Positions 6,305 through 6,615 of a stretch of DNA of 6,615 bases are shown here, piece by piece (position 1 is the first letter of the stretch; every line of letters begins with the position of its first letter). The stretch is from the NCBI GenBank assembly GCA_014238625.1, contig JABAAS010000066.1, positions 1-6,615 of the forward strand, given 5' to 3'. Made by a program: the position numbers and the translations under genes. The notes beneath the pieces are model-generated. The model saw nothing but the letters and a program-made list of their open reading frames with translations, searched no databases and was not told the DNA's origin. The DNA comes from Alphaproteobacteria bacterium. GTDB taxonomy: Bacteria > Pseudomonadota > Alphaproteobacteria > JABAAW01.

Positions 6305-6321
6305 TGCGTGCTACGCACGCA
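6305..6321. terminator. Perfect hairpin, possible terminator for the minus-strand gene
   Basis: TGCGTGC (6305-6311), a 3-nt loop TAC, and GCACGCA (6315-6321) form a perfect 7-bp GC-rich stem. On the minus strand it is followed by TTATGCTTTATT, a moderately T-rich tract, so it could terminate leftward transcription from the right-edge gene. It shares bases with the next hairpin and both cannot form at once. Confidence 0.45.
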
Positions 6322-6341
6322 CTACTGCGTAGAGCTTTTTT
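6311..6341 (+). terminator. Likely Rho-independent terminator of the TRAP operon
   Basis: CTACGCA (6311-6317), an 8-nt loop, and TGCGTAG (6326-6332) form a perfect 7-bp stem. AGC and six T residues (6336-6341) follow. It lies about 55 nt after the dctM stop, on the correct strand. The three bases between stem and T-run, and the overlap with the previous hairpin, make it less than textbook. Confidence 0.6.
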
Positions 6342-6376
6342 GCGAGGGACTCGTCCCTCGCGCTCCCTGTTTTTTA
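6342..6376 (+). terminator. Strong palindrome with downstream T-run, second terminator or repeat element
   Basis: GCGAGGGAC (6342-6350) and GTCCCTCGC (6353-6361) are perfect 9-bp inverted arms separated by TC. The real structure would be an 8-bp stem with a CTCG tetraloop. GCTCCCTG and then a T-run (from about 6370) follow. The T-run is 8 nt from the stem, so terminator strength is uncertain. The element begins immediately after the T-run of the preceding hairpin, giving a tandem terminator or a dispersed palindromic repeat. Confidence 0.5.
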
Positions 6377-6430
6377 ATATTTCTCCAAACCTTGTGCCTA
6401 TGTTCGCGCGCCCAAGCAGAAACGCGCTCG

Positions 6431-6615
6431 CTAAACTAACTTCAGCAACTCCCCTCGAGCAACAACAGCCCCCCGCCACTCACCCATAGCATCCAGCAGA
6501 CAATCCCATAAATAACCACTCGAAGCATTGTCACAAAGAACATAAAATAACGGCATCCTCGAACCCCTACCCACAGCAGGCGCACGCACGATAACCGCAC
6601 CCAAACGCGCAAGCG
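6431..6615 (-). CDS. Unrecognised protein, C-terminal part only (enters from the right edge)
   Basis: A minus-strand frame is open from the window edge for 60 codons to TAG at 6431-6433. The visible C-terminus begins LARLGAVIVRAPAVGRGSRM, continues with PLFYVLCDNASSGYLWDCLL, and ends DAMGEWRGAVVARGELLKLV. The mix of hydrophobic, acidic, W and C residues looks like a folded soluble protein, and the frame is preferred over the other open minus frame (stop at 6442-6444) on composition. No motif that I can name is present. It converges with dctM, so it is a separate transcription unit, and its 5' end and start lie outside the window. Whether it belongs to the same pathway cannot be told. Confidence 0.55.
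   Translation of the reverse strand, partial: LARLGAVIVRAPAVGRGSRMPLFYVLCDNASSGYLWDCLLDAMGEWRGAVVARGELLKLV

Larger units (their letters stand above)
6258..6430. other. Convergent intergenic region rich in palindromes
   Basis: This 173-bp gap lies between the 3' ends of dctM (plus) and the right-edge gene (minus). Its first 110 bp contain three perfect inverted repeats and two T-runs, described separately. The remainder (about 6385-6430) shows no repeat, ORF or RNA gene that I can support. Confidence 0.7.

Noticed and set aside
6288..6489. Short open frames on both strands downstream of dctM
   Set aside because: They run through the palindromes and T-runs of the terminator region, have low-complexity translations, and overlap the better-supported right-edge minus-strand gene.
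6442..6615. Alternative minus-strand frame open from the right edge (58 codons)
   Set aside because: It reads as a Val/Leu/Trp/Cys-rich string ending GGGLLLLEGSC. It could be a membrane segment, but the neighbouring frame has a more protein-like composition. Sequence beyond the edge would decide.

Overview
The window is a stretch of bacterial chromosome, most likely from a proteobacterium. GC content is roughly half by eye, the genes are ordinary ATG-started with Shine-Dalgarno-like sites, and a three-gene DctP/DctQ/DctM TRAP transporter is typical of marine and soil Proteobacteria. No marker gene fixes the taxon. No rRNA, tRNA, insertion sequence, integrase or CRISPR array is visible.

Layout. 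The leftward (minus-strand) half holds, in transcription order, an aldehyde dehydrogenase of the 2-oxoglutarate-semialdehyde type (2861 to 1413), a membrane-dipeptidase (peptidase M19) family protein (1396 to 416), and the first 104 codons of an unrecognised gene that runs off the left edge (313 to 1). The rightward half holds a periplasmic TRAP substrate-binding protein (3129-4151), the small membrane subunit (4256-4849) and the large membrane subunit (4851-6257). The two arms diverge from a 267-bp intergenic region. After dctM comes a block of nested palindromes that looks like a terminator region, then the 3' end of an unrecognised minus-strand gene that enters from the right edge and converges on dctM.

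How the genes may work together. The arrangement reads as one divergent uptake-plus-catabolism locus. The TRAP system would import an organic acid, the M19 protein might act on an amide or cyclic/peptide-like intermediate, and the dehydrogenase would oxidise a semialdehyde, plausibly 2-oxoglutarate semialdehyde to 2-oxoglutarate. The substrate is not determined by the sequence, and no regulator, dehydratase, epimerase or oxidase of a known 2-oxoglutarate-semialdehyde pathway lies inside the window.

Points worth a second look. The M19 protein lacks three of the usual metal-centre ligands (L12 and Y14 where HxD is expected, Q89 where Glu is expected) but keeps H156, H177 and D246. Short tandem repeats (9-13 bp units) sit in three separate intergenic gaps, one overlapping a candidate promoter of the TRAP operon. 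A perfect hairpin follows dctP, and overlapping, mutually exclusive hairpins follow dctM.
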